Assembly: GCA_017934845.1 (NCBI GenBank)
Contig: JAGBIR010000228.1
Location: 1 to 6,487 of the forward strand
Source of the DNA: Alistipes sp.
GTDB taxonomy: Bacteria > Bacteroidota > Bacteroidia > Bacteroidales > Rikenellaceae
Length of the DNA stretch: 6,487 nt
Reading direction: 5' to 3'
The first letter of the stretch is position 1; the number at the start of each line of letters is the position of its first letter. The position numbers were made by a program, and so were the translations under genes. Of the stretch, positions 1 to 5,432 are shown one piece after another. The notes below the pieces were generated by a model. That model worked only from the letters and a program-made list of their open reading frames with translations. It made no database searches and had not been told where the DNA came from.

Positions 1-498
1 ACCCAACATTGGAGAAAGTGCGATGAACAAACCAATCCAAGAAAGACCTGACTCCATCTGACCTGTCTGAACTGAACCGTAAGAAACAACTGCCTTCTCA
101 ACAGCGTCCATACCCTGATCGTAACGATCCAAACCCTGATAGTAGATTGAAGCAACGGGACCCTTAGTGTTGCGGCACAACTCCTTAGCAGCCTCTACAC
201 CCTGACCATTCAAAGTCTCCTCGAACTTAGCGATGAACTTCTTGGTGTTGATGTTAGAGAATGAGAGGAAAAGCATACGCTCGATAGCAACGGCCAAACC
301 GATTACCAAGCAGACCAACACGGGCAACATCCAGCCCCAACCACCCTCGAGGAACTTCTGCATCAAAACCTGGTGCATAGTGTCACCTGCGATCTCAGTC
401 TCAGCTGCAACTGCAGCTGCAGCAGCCTCAGCCTCCTGTGCGAAAGCCTTTACAGTGCCAAAAATGGCAACTGCCAAAAACATAGAAACTTTTTTCAT
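1..498 (-). CDS. exbB: ExbB/TolQ/MotA-family proton channel subunit, partial (C-terminus beyond left edge)
   Basis: This is an inner-membrane proton-channel protein of the ExbB/TolQ/MotA family. With ExbD and TonB, such proteins use the proton-motive force to power outer-membrane uptake or cell-envelope work. The reading frame is open from ATG 496-498 to the left edge (166 codons), so the C-terminal third of a usual 230-270 residue protein is missing. Visible parts are a signal peptide (residues 1-20, cleavage expected after AFA before Gln21), an Ala/Glu-rich low-complexity stretch (22-36), the periplasmic GGWGWMLP entry (52-59), and a first membrane helix (about 57-78) ending in the family's IER. 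A cytoplasmic segment (80-148) follows, then the start of the second helix (GLSWIGLFIALSPMLG, 151-166), where the family's conserved small-residue motif lies. The signal peptide before the first helix is common in Bacteroidota homologues. There is no Shine-Dalgarno sequence, only A/T-rich DNA. Codon use (TTG, GGT, AAG, CGT) is more biased than in its neighbours, suggesting high expression. ExbB is preferred over TolQ from general resemblance only. Confidence 0.88.
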   Translation of the reverse strand, partial: MKKVSMFLAVAIFGTVKAFAQEAEAAAAAVAAETEIAGDTMHQVLMQKFLEGGWGWMLPVLVCLVIGLAVAIERMLFLSFSNINTKKFIAKFEETLNGQGVEAAKELCRNTKGPVASIYYQGLDRYDQGMDAVEKAVVSYGSVQTGQMESGLSWIGLFIALSPMLG

Positions 499-633
499 AA
501 CTGTTTTTAATTGTTTTTAATTAGTGTTTTGTTTGTTTTGTTTTTTATTTGTTAAAAATTCAAGTTTTTCTTCAATTTCAACTTTTTTGTCTCTATTTTT
601 TGCTCTGCATAGTGCAGATTTTGACTCTTTTGT

Positions 634-715
634 GGGTTAGCACCCGTCGCTACCAAGTCAATGCCCGCAACTCGTGCGTTGCTTGCAACTCGGTGGCTAC
701 CAGCAAATTAACCCC
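634..715 (-). promoter_or_regulatory. foldable leader segment upstream of exbB
   Basis: Read on the minus strand, this non-coding stretch begins GGGGTTA and ends TAACCC, so its ends pair (GGGTTA at 634-639 with TAACCC at 709-714). Inside that closing stem, TAG plus CACC near 692-699 can pair with GGTG plus CTA near 638-645. In the centre, one GCAAC can form a stem with either of two GAGTTGC copies, one on each side, so two alternative hairpins are possible. It is far more GC-rich than the A/T-rich 500-600 stretch between it and the exbB start. It matches no riboswitch class I know. The pairings were worked out by eye. A cis-acting leader of exbB is the inference; a chance fold is possible. 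Confidence 0.35.
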
Positions 716-717
716 TT

Positions 718-769
718 AAAAGTCCCTCTTCGGCGGTATGCCATTGCCATTTTGGCATACTTTACGGAC
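718..769 (-). terminator. two-tier stem-loop between ansA and exbB; ansA terminator or start of the exbB leader
   Basis: GTATGCCA (736-743) and TGGCATAC (753-760) form an uninterrupted 8-bp stem with a 9-base loop. Outside it, GTCC (722-725) pairs with GGAC (766-769). On the minus strand the outer stem is followed directly by four U residues (718-721), giving a weak intrinsic-terminator shape 37 bases after the ansA stop. A candidate promoter lies immediately upstream (771-802), so the same hairpin would also sit at the very 5' end of an exbB transcript. There it could act as an attenuator or a stabilising structure. The stem is clearly present; the role is not settled. Confidence 0.4.
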
Positions 770-770
770 C

Positions 771-802
771 GAAATATACGAATTATTTTTTAACTACGCA
801 AC
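771..802 (-). promoter_or_regulatory. candidate Bacteroidota promoter for exbB
   Basis: On the minus strand GTTG (799-802) is followed after 20 bases by TATATTTC (771-778). The Bacteroidota housekeeping consensus is TTTG, 19-21 bases, TAnnTTTG, so each element has one mismatch. The -33 element starts 4 bases after the ansA stop codon. If used, transcription would start near 764 and give exbB an untranslated leader of about 265 bases that includes both stem-loops. I saw no better match nearer the gene. Confidence 0.42.
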
Positions 803-805
803 ATT

Positions 806-1864
806 TTATAAGGTAAATTCTCCGCGCAGAGGACGTTTCATAAGCTCCAAAGACTCCTCTAATGGTAGATTTTTACCCAAAACGTACATCAATTTTGTGA
901 TTGCCGCCTCGGTGGTCATATCGTGACCCGACACCACGCCCACGCCCTGCAACTTTTGACCTGTCTCGTAGAGCTGCATCTCGACCGAGCCGTTGTTGCA
1001 TTGTGTGACGTTCAATACTACGACACCGCGCTCGACCGTTTCGCGCATCAAATCGAGGAACCAGTCGGCCGTAGGAGCATTGCCCGCGCCATAGGTCTCG
1101 AGTACCACGCCACGCAGTCCCTCGACGGCAAGTATGGCACGCAGGGTATATTCTCCAATTCCGGGGAAGAGTTTTATTATGGCAACGCCCTCGCTGAGCA
1201 TGGTAGCGGTCTTAAGTTCCCAGTCGAAACGTTCGATTTTTGCTATTGCGGCTTGGTTGTATGCTATTTTTACACCCACTTCGGCCAATGGCGGATAGTT
1301 GGGCGAAGAGAAGGCATCGAGCTCCTCGGCACTGCTCTTGTGTGTGCGATTTCCGCGACACAGACGGCTGTGGAAAAGTAGTGAAACTTCGGGTACCATA
1401 GGGCGACCGTCGGGGTGCTTTGCGCCGGCAATTTCGATGGCGGTAATAAGGTTCTCGCGACCGTCGGTGCGCATAACGCCGATGGGAATCTGGCTTCCGG
1501 TAAAGACTACCGGTTTGGTTAGGTTTTCGAGCATAAAACTCAATGCCGAAGCCGTGTATGACATGGTGTCGGTACCGTGCAGAATGACGAATCCGTCGTA
1601 GCGTTCGTAGTTGGTGCGGATAACCTCGGCAATGGCGCACCAGTCGGAGGGCTTAACGTTCGATGAATCAATTAGTTTTGGCATCGTATGAACATCAATA
1701 TCGACATGCAGGCGGCGTATCGATGGGAACTCCTCGTAGATGCCACTGAAGTCGAAAGGCACCAATGCGCCCGTAGCCTCGTCGTTTTTCATTCCGATTG
1801 TACCGCCCGTATAGACGATAAGTATCGACGAGCGTTGTTGATTCGGCATATTGTTAGTTTTCAT
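806..1864 (-). CDS. ansA: type I (cytoplasmic) L-asparaginase
   Basis: This enzyme hydrolyses L-asparagine to aspartate and ammonia in the cytoplasm; there is no signal peptide. The 352 residues compare with 338 in E. coli AnsA and align along the whole length from memory. Both catalytic threonine motifs are present: YTGGTIGM at 18-25 (Thr19) and HGTDTM at 96-101 (Thr98, Asp99). Lys176, in RGNRTHKSS, matches the catalytic lysine 163 of E. coli AnsA. The following DAFSSPN and the later YGAGNAP and NVTQC blocks are also family hallmarks. The residue before the lysine is His175, where the E. coli enzyme has Thr162, which takes part in allosteric asparagine binding, so regulation may differ. The chosen ATG lies 15 bases after the tatD stop; a second ATG at codon 6 is equally possible and would still keep all motifs. 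It is the last gene of the dprA-tatD-ansA run. Confidence 0.95.
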   Translation of the reverse strand: MKTNNMPNQQRSSILIVYTGGTIGMKNDEATGALVPFDFSGIYEEFPSIRRLHVDIDVHTMPKLIDSSNVKPSDWCAIAEVIRTNYERYDGFVILHGTDTMSYTASALSFMLENLTKPVVFTGSQIPIGVMRTDGRENLITAIEIAGAKHPDGRPMVPEVSLLFHSRLCRGNRTHKSSAEELDAFSSPNYPPLAEVGVKIAYNQAAIAKIERFDWELKTATMLSEGVAIIKLFPGIGEYTLRAILAVEGLRGVVLETYGAGNAPTADWFLDLMRETVERGVVVLNVTQCNNGSVEMQLYETGQKLQGVGVVSGHDMTTEAAITKLMYVLGKNLPLEESLELMKRPLRGEFTL

Positions 1865-1879
1865 ATCGTTAGACTGTTA

Positions 1880-2707
1880 TTAATTCTCAAAAATATTCTC
1901 CTCGCGCAGGAACATCCGTGCGGCGTTGGCCGATGTTATGCGGGCTACCTCCTCGGCCGTCATTCCTTTTATCTCTGCCACTTTTTCGCAAATGTGACTT
2001 ACATAAGCCGACTCGTTGCGCTTGCCACGATGGGGTGCGGGCGTGAGGTAGGGGCAGTCGGTCTCAAGAATCAGATGTTCGATATCCATCTCGGCTACCG
2101 CCACCGCCAAAGCACTCTTCTTAAATGTTACAACGCCACCAATGCCAAACAGCCAATCGCCGCACGCACGCAAGCGGCGGTAGGTGGCGGCATCCTCCGA
2201 GAAGGCGTGCAATACACCTCGCAGGCGTTGGCCTCGCTCGGCGGCACGCTTACACTCTGCCTCCAGAATCTCGCACATATCGCCCCACGCCGAGCGGGTG
2301 TGGATTGCGACGGGTAGGTCGAGTTGCGCAGCCAGGCGACATTGGCGGATGAAGGCTTCGCGCTGCTCTGCGACGAAATCTTCGCTCCAATAGTAATCGA
2401 GACCGATTTCGCCCACGGCACAAAACTCGATGCCTTGGGGTGGTGCGGCAAAATAGCGTTCTACCTCATCCAGCTCCTCCTTCCAGCGGGGATTGTCGTT
2501 GACCGACGTTGGGTGCAGACCCATCATCGGGCGGCACATCTGCGGCTCCACTCGTGCCAGCGAGAACATCCTCTCGTGACTCTCCGAATCGATAGCGGGC
2601 AGCAGCAGACGCTTTACGCCTCGTTCTCTGGCTCGCTGGAGGGCCTCCTCGCGGTCGGTGTCGAACTCCTCGGCATAGAGGTGTGAATGTGTGTCGATAA
2701 GTATCAT
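1880..2707 (-). CDS. tatD: TatD-family metal-dependent hydrolase (TatD/YcfH-type DNase)
   Basis: This is a TIM-barrel amidohydrolase of the TatD family, cytoplasmic and using two metal ions. Characterised members are 3'-5' exonucleases or D-aminoacyl-tRNA deacylases, so the exact substrate is uncertain. All expected metal ligands are visible, counted from the start chosen here: the DTHSHL motif with His7 and His9, Glu100 in GEIGLDYY, His136 in IHTR, His167 in LHAFS, and Asp217 in LETDCPYLTP. RGKRNESAYV follows, as usual. The length of 275 residues is typical. An ATG 18 bases upstream (2725) would overlap dprA by 14 bases and add MKNCNT. The internal ATG is preferred because TatD proteins normally start just before the IDTHxH strand. 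It then begins 4 bases after the dprA stop (TAA TACA ATG), which points to translational coupling. YcfH versus TatD subfamily was not resolved. Confidence 0.93.
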   Translation of the reverse strand: MILIDTHSHLYAEEFDTDREEALQRARERGVKRLLLPAIDSESHERMFSLARVEPQMCRPMMGLHPTSVNDNPRWKEELDEVERYFAAPPQGIEFCAVGEIGLDYYWSEDFVAEQREAFIRQCRLAAQLDLPVAIHTRSAWGDMCEILEAECKRAAERGQRLRGVLHAFSEDAATYRRLRACGDWLFGIGGVVTFKKSALAVAVAEMDIEHLILETDCPYLTPAPHRGKRNESAYVSHICEKVAEIKGMTAEEVARITSANAARMFLREENIFEN

Positions 2708-2711
2708 TGTA

Positions 2712-3806
2712 TTACAATTTTTCATACATATTTCCTCTGAGCGGGCGTATTGCGCCAGAGAGCTCCAAAGTCATAAGTTGCAGGGATAGTTCTCCCGCCG
2801 GAAGACCGCTTCTCTCAATTAGAGTGTCGATGTGTACGGGTTCGTTGTCAAAGTACGCCAAAAGAGATTGCTCACCTTCGGTTAGTGGCTGCTTGTGGCG
2901 TTGTTCGGTGGGCATACTATCGAGGTCGAGCTCCCATAGAAGCTCGGCTACGATGTCGCGTCCCGACAATATGGCTTGGGCTTTTCGGTTGCGTATCAGG
3001 ATGTTGCAACCAAGCGAGTTGCTGTCGGTGATACGACCCGGTACGGCCATCACCGAGCGGTTGTAGCCATCGGCAAAGGCTGCTGTCGAGAGTGATCCTC
3101 CGGCTTCGGGCGACTCTACGACGACCACACCGGCGCAAAGTCCCGCGATGATGCGGTTGCGCGGAATGAAATAACGACCGTTCTGCTTGGTTTGCGAATT
3201 AAGCTCCGTAACTATTGCACCACCGCGACCTACTATCTCGGCTGCGAGATGTTCGTTGGCCGTTGGGGTAACGTTGGGTAGCGGATTGGCTATCACGCCT
3301 GCGGTTTTAAGGCCCGCAGAGAGTGCTGCGCGGTGGGCTGCTCCATCTATTCCGTAAGCAAGACCGCTTACGATTGTTGCGTCGGGAACTGCGTCGGCAA
3401 GCGAAGAGATAAGCTCGCTGCACACCCTCTCGCCGTAGGGGCTCATCTTCCGAGTGCCTACAAAGGCTACCGAGCGGCGCGTAAGGGCTTTTACGTCGCC
3501 ACGAACATACAGAACGGCGGGGTAGTCGTCGATTTCGCGCAGGAGCGTCGGGTAATCCTCATCAGTCGAGACTATTGGCTTGATGTTATTGCGCCGGCAA
3601 TACTCCAACTCGCGCTCGGCCTCGGCAAAGCCTGCGCGTTTAGTTATGCTGTGGATTATATCCTCGCGAAGATTTGCACGCTGGCGAAGTTCGTCGGCCG
3701 ATGCCGAATATATGGCACTTGCCGAGCCGAAGCACTCCAGCAGATGGACCGCTCCGCGTACTCCCAATTTGGGTACAAACGTCAACGCAATATCTTCCAA
3801 TTTCAT
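2712..3806 (-). CDS. dprA: DNA-processing protein DprA (Smf family)
   Basis: DprA binds incoming single-stranded DNA during natural transformation and loads RecA on it. It is also widely conserved in bacteria not known to transform. From the ATG at 3806 the protein has 364 residues, typical for the family. An N-terminal helical SAM-like region (about 10-60) precedes the Rossmann-type DprA core. Core motifs are FVGTRKMSPYG (115-125), SGLAYGIDGAAH (147-158), IPRNRIIAG (214-222), a glycine-serine turn in SPEAGGSLSTA (232-242), VPGR (255-258) and LGCNILI (265-271). The last ~55 residues form a winged-helix DprA C-terminal domain. Where most homologues read VLGxGLDxxYP, this one has VIANPLPNVTP (about 171-181), a local deviation. 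A GTG at 3854 is in frame but would add an atypical 16-residue tail, so the ATG was chosen. It heads the run with tatD and ansA; no clear promoter was found upstream. Confidence 0.95.
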   Translation of the reverse strand: MKLEDIALTFVPKLGVRGAVHLLECFGSASAIYSASADELRQRANLREDIIHSITKRAGFAEAERELEYCRRNNIKPIVSTDEDYPTLLREIDDYPAVLYVRGDVKALTRRSVAFVGTRKMSPYGERVCSELISSLADAVPDATIVSGLAYGIDGAAHRAALSAGLKTAGVIANPLPNVTPTANEHLAAEIVGRGGAIVTELNSQTKQNGRYFIPRNRIIAGLCAGVVVVESPEAGGSLSTAAFADGYNRSVMAVPGRITDSNSLGCNILIRNRKAQAILSGRDIVAELLWELDLDSMPTEQRHKQPLTEGEQSLLAYFDNEPVHIDTLIERSGLPAGELSLQLMTLELSGAIRPLRGNMYEKL

Positions 3807-3857
3807 ACTCTTGTCGCTTTTTGCTCGCTTCAGTAGGTTGAAGTAGGGCCGCACAAG

Positions 3858-3871
3858 ATGTAAAATTACAT
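3858..3871. repeat. short palindrome upstream of dprA
   Basis: ATGTAA and TTACAT form a 6-bp inverted repeat around a two-base AA centre, about 52 bases upstream of the dprA start. It could be a small operator, but in AT-rich DNA a palindrome of this size can arise by chance. The adjacent TTTTTCGTTAAA recurs upstream of the DUF2975 gene. Confidence 0.25.
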
Positions 3872-3987
3872 ATTTTTCGTTAAATAAACTCCTATAAGGC
3901 CGAAAATATTCTATTGCGTGAGGGCTTTTTCTTGCGATAATTGTGGTTTGTGCTGGTTGGGTGTGCCCGAGTTGTGTGAAATATAAT

Positions 3988-4030
3988 GCAAGAAGCCTAC
4001 CTGACGCTGCCGTCAGATAGACTCTTTTGC
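3988..4030 (-). terminator. long imperfect hairpin after the Na/Pi-cotransporter remnant
   Basis: On the minus strand a ten-pair stem (CTATCTGACG with CGTCAGGTAG, one U-G pair) closes a GCAG loop and continues outward with further G-C, A-U and G-U pairs and a few mismatches to a terminal GC/GC. The wobble pairs are A-C mismatches when read on the plus strand, so the structure fits a minus-strand RNA. It starts 20 bases after the stop codon of the cotransporter remnant, where that gene's terminator would be expected. It lacks a proper U-run (GCUUCUUGC follows), so termination is an inference. Confidence 0.42.
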
Positions 4031-4049
4031 TATATAAGCAGAGTGATTG

Positions 4050-4205
4050 TTACTCCTGTGGTGCGTGGGTTGCAGCTTGCGATATGTTGATTATAAAGTC
4101 ACCCATACGCTCCACCTCCGAGATAATATCGAGGTAATAGACACTGCCGTGATAGTCCGAGCCCTCCTTCTCGATATTGCGGATCTCGTCCTCGCGCTGC
4201 GGCTT
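4050..4205 (-). pseudogene. 3' remnant of a Na/Pi-cotransporter-family gene (C-terminal PhoU-like domain)
   Basis: In the frame ending at TAA 4050-4052 the minus strand encodes about 50 residues containing REDEIRNIEKEGSDYHG and then VYYLDIISEVERMGDFIINIS. This resembles the extreme C-terminus of Bacteroidota Na+/phosphate symporters, where a PhoU-like helical domain carries the (L/M)DIIxExExxGDxxxNI signature. Homology appears to begin within a few codons of the stop codon of the upstream regulator (TAA 4204-4206) and in a different frame. There is no start codon in this frame, so nothing is likely to be made from it. A full symporter has well over 500 residues, so more than 90 percent is missing. 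A hairpin typical of a gene end follows 20 bases later. The best reading is a decayed remnant left when the DUF2975 module came to lie here. The family is recalled from memory, not from a search. Confidence 0.68.
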
Positions 4206-4413
4206 ACTCCTCGTCGCGATACTCCAGAATGTCGGCAGGCTGGCAATTCAGTGCCTTACAGATAGCCTCGAGCGTCGAGAAACGTATGGCGCGCGCCTTG
4301 CCCGTCTTCAGCACCGATAGGTTGACAATCGAAATATCTACCCTCTCGGCCAATTCCGAAAGCGTCATCTTGCGTCGTGCAAGCATAACATCGAGATTTA
4401 CTATTATAGCCAT
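4204..4413 (-). CDS. small YozG-like Cro/C1-type helix-turn-helix regulator
   Basis: This 69-residue DNA-binding protein consists of little more than one Cro/C1-type helix-turn-helix domain. After a short strand (AIIVNLDVMLARRK), the scaffold helix MTLSELAERV (16-25) and the recognition region ISIVNLSVLKTGKARAI (27-43) carry the pattern of the YozG subgroup. FSTLEAICKALNCQPADILEY (46-65) completes the five-helix fold. Such proteins are usually encoded next to a DUF2975 membrane protein, and that is the case here: the ATG lies 4 bases after the DUF2975 stop, so the two are co-transcribed and probably translationally coupled. By analogy it may repress its own operon. Its stop codon is the last recognisable part of the module; the cotransporter remnant starts right behind it. 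The targets are unknown. Confidence 0.9.
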   Translation of the reverse strand: MAIIVNLDVMLARRKMTLSELAERVDISIVNLSVLKTGKARAIRFSTLEAICKALNCQPADILEYRDEE

Positions 4414-4417
4414 ACTT

Positions 4418-5101
4418 CTAAATTGTCATTGATTCCTCTTCGTTAATGCGGGCTGCAATGGCCATCAACTCTGCAAATATAAGCAAAAGAAGTGGAGCTA
4501 CAAAGACTTCAACGCCTATACTGGCATAACTGTAAACTTTAATGGGTGATAGGTCGCCGTATAACTCGCCGAGTGCAAATTGTCTGAATACTGAGCGGTT
4601 ATCTACCAGCATAAAGTATATAAAGGTGGCCAACGCCAGCCAGCGCAATAACGCAGGGTGGTTGCGGCGGAAGATGTTTCCTGTGCGGAAGCCCTTTATC
4701 GTGCCAAAAAGAAGCCACGCCACAAGCAACACTATTACGACAAAAAGTGCCGTCACAACATATATTATCAGCAGATTTCCCCTCCAGCCGAAGTGGTCGG
4801 GACGCTGGAACGCCGGATTTTTCGAGAAGAACATCAATTGTGTAGGCAGAGCCTCGACGAGCGGCTCTCCGTTGGCGTCACGTTCGATAGTGATGGCATC
4901 CTTCCGATAATCCGCGTCAAATTTGAAGGTGTTGTAGGCGGTGTCGATCTCGCCGAGGTAATGAAATGAATGTTCCTCATAGTAGGTGTCGGCCGAGTTG
5001 GTAAGCTGTACCAGCATCAGCGTTACCTGAAAAAGTGTGAAAATAGCTGCCAGGGCGGCAAATACGACCGTACGTCGCTGAGTTGATTTTGAGATTTTCA
5101 T
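4418..5101 (-). CDS. DUF2975 domain-containing four-helix inner-membrane protein
   Basis: This 227-residue integral membrane protein has four predicted hydrophobic segments, at about 11-33, 109-132, 149-166 and 191-214. A ~75-residue polar extracytoplasmic loop lies between the first two (residues 34-108, with NSADTYYEEH and IERDANGEPL). The segment between helices 2 and 3, GFRTGNIFRRNHPALLR (137-153), has the G-x-F...N...LR arrangement typical of DUF2975 proteins. That, together with the YozG-like gene just downstream, is the reason for the family call. The biochemical role of DUF2975 is not known; the gene pairing suggests a membrane sensor or partner of the small regulator. The ATG at 5099-5101 is the first in frame and is preceded by AT-rich DNA with no Shine-Dalgarno sequence. 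A strong promoter lies about 135 bases upstream. Confidence 0.85.
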   Translation of the reverse strand: MKISKSTQRRTVVFAALAAIFTLFQVTLMLVQLTNSADTYYEEHSFHYLGEIDTAYNTFKFDADYRKDAITIERDANGEPLVEALPTQLMFFSKNPAFQRPDHFGWRGNLLIIYVVTALFVVIVLLVAWLLFGTIKGFRTGNIFRRNHPALLRWLALATFIYFMLVDNRSVFRQFALGELYGDLSPIKVYSYASIGVEVFVAPLLLLIFAELMAIAARINEEESMTI

Positions 5102-5185
5102 AATGATAAATGTATTAGTTGAGGTTATTTTGTTATGAAAAAAGTTATAGTTTGCTATTGCTTTACTTGTCGGTTTTTTATTGCG

Positions 5186-5210
5186 AAAAATTAATGTTTT
5201 TGGTTTAACA
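5186..5210. repeat. direct repeat copy 1, promoter-proximal inside the DUF2975 leader
   Basis: The plus strand reads AAAAATTAATG, then TTTTTGGTTTAACA. A second copy, with small differences, lies at 5277-5303 in the same orientation. Measured from the predicted start near 5229, this copy lies about 20-44 bases into the DUF2975 transcript, so it could be an operator site. In AT-rich DNA partial similarity is cheap, so confidence is limited. Confidence 0.42.
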
Positions 5211-5235
5211 TTTATCGTTTGTCATTAAACTAACG

Positions 5236-5266
5236 CAAATATAGAGCAAATATTGTTATCTGCAAA
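5236..5266 (-). promoter_or_regulatory. Bacteroidota-type promoter of the DUF2975/regulator pair
   Basis: On the minus strand TTTG (5263-5266) is followed after exactly 19 bases by TATATTTG (5236-5243), a perfect match to the TTTG, 19-21 bases, TAnnTTTG promoter recognised by the Bacteroidota primary sigma factor. Transcription would begin near 5229, giving a leader of about 130 bases before the DUF2975 ATG. A near-identical 25-base repeat lies on each side. Confidence 0.82.
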
Positions 5267-5276
5267 CTTTTTCGAT

Positions 5277-5303
5277 AAAAATTTAATGTTTTTCGTTAAA
5301 ACA
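5277..5303. repeat. direct repeat copy 2, upstream of the DUF2975 promoter
   Basis: The plus strand reads AAAAATTTAATG, then TTTTTCGTTAAAACA. It matches copy 1 at 5186-5210 apart from two extra bases and a G-to-C change. It begins 11 bases upstream of the -33 element. Its core TTTTTCGTTAAA also occurs at about 3874-3885 upstream of dprA. Confidence 0.42.
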
Positions 5304-5311
5304 CTGCCCCG

Positions 5312-5340
5312 CAATCAAAAAATGTTAGCCCAATTGATTG
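5312..5340. repeat. inverted repeat in the divergent control region
   Basis: CAATCAA (5312-5318) and TTGATTG (5334-5340) are perfect inverted arms separated by 15 bases. The adjoining CAAAAAA and TTTTTTG offer a second, overlapping pairing. It lies 16 bases before the -33 element of the lipoprotein promoter candidate, where an activator or repressor could bind. The function is unknown. Confidence 0.3.
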
Positions 5341-5356
5341 TTTTTTGAAATTTTCG

Positions 5357-5387
5357 TTTGTATATCAGTGAAAAATATATAACTTGC
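5357..5387 (+). promoter_or_regulatory. candidate promoter of the lipoprotein gene
   Basis: TTTG (5357-5360) is followed after 19 bases by TAACTTGC (5380-5387). The -33 element is perfect and the -7 element keeps four of its six fixed bases. Transcription would start near 5394, about 39 bases before the ATG. No other TTTG/TAnnTTTG pair with better spacing is visible in this divergent region. Confidence 0.42.
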
Positions 5388-5432
5388 ATCACCAAAACAA
5401 CAAAACCTAATTTACATTAAAATTTAGCGATT

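Noticed and set aside
233..520. 95-codon plus-strand open frame over the exbB start
   Set aside because: It is antisense to the clear ExbB sequence, and its Ala-rich content is only the complement of the exbB linker codons.
634..715. tRNA or known riboswitch (cobalamin, TPP) in the exbB leader
   Set aside because: No acceptor stem with a T-loop GGTTCRANNCC, no CCA, and none of the conserved cores of those riboswitches is present.
1212..1640. 142-codon minus-strand open frame and several plus-strand frames inside ansA
   Set aside because: All lie in other frames of a well-conserved asparaginase and show compositional bias (Arg/Ser/His-rich) rather than domains.
2324..2686. Plus-strand open frames within tatD, and 3333-3836 within dprA
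   Set aside because: They are antisense shadows of conserved genes, with no start-region signals and no recognisable protein features.
2708..2725. Upstream ATG for tatD giving a 14-base overlap with dprA
   Set aside because: It would add a non-conserved MKNCNT before the strand that normally opens TatD proteins; it was kept only as an alternative.
3984..4091. 35-codon plus-strand frame starting ATGCAAGAAGCC
   Set aside because: It runs through the hairpin and the antisense of the symporter remnant, with no supporting signals.
5136..5195. Short plus-strand frame beginning ATG AAA AAA GTT ATA
   Set aside because: It has 19 codons only, lies inside the AT-rich DUF2975 leader, and has no promoter or family resemblance.
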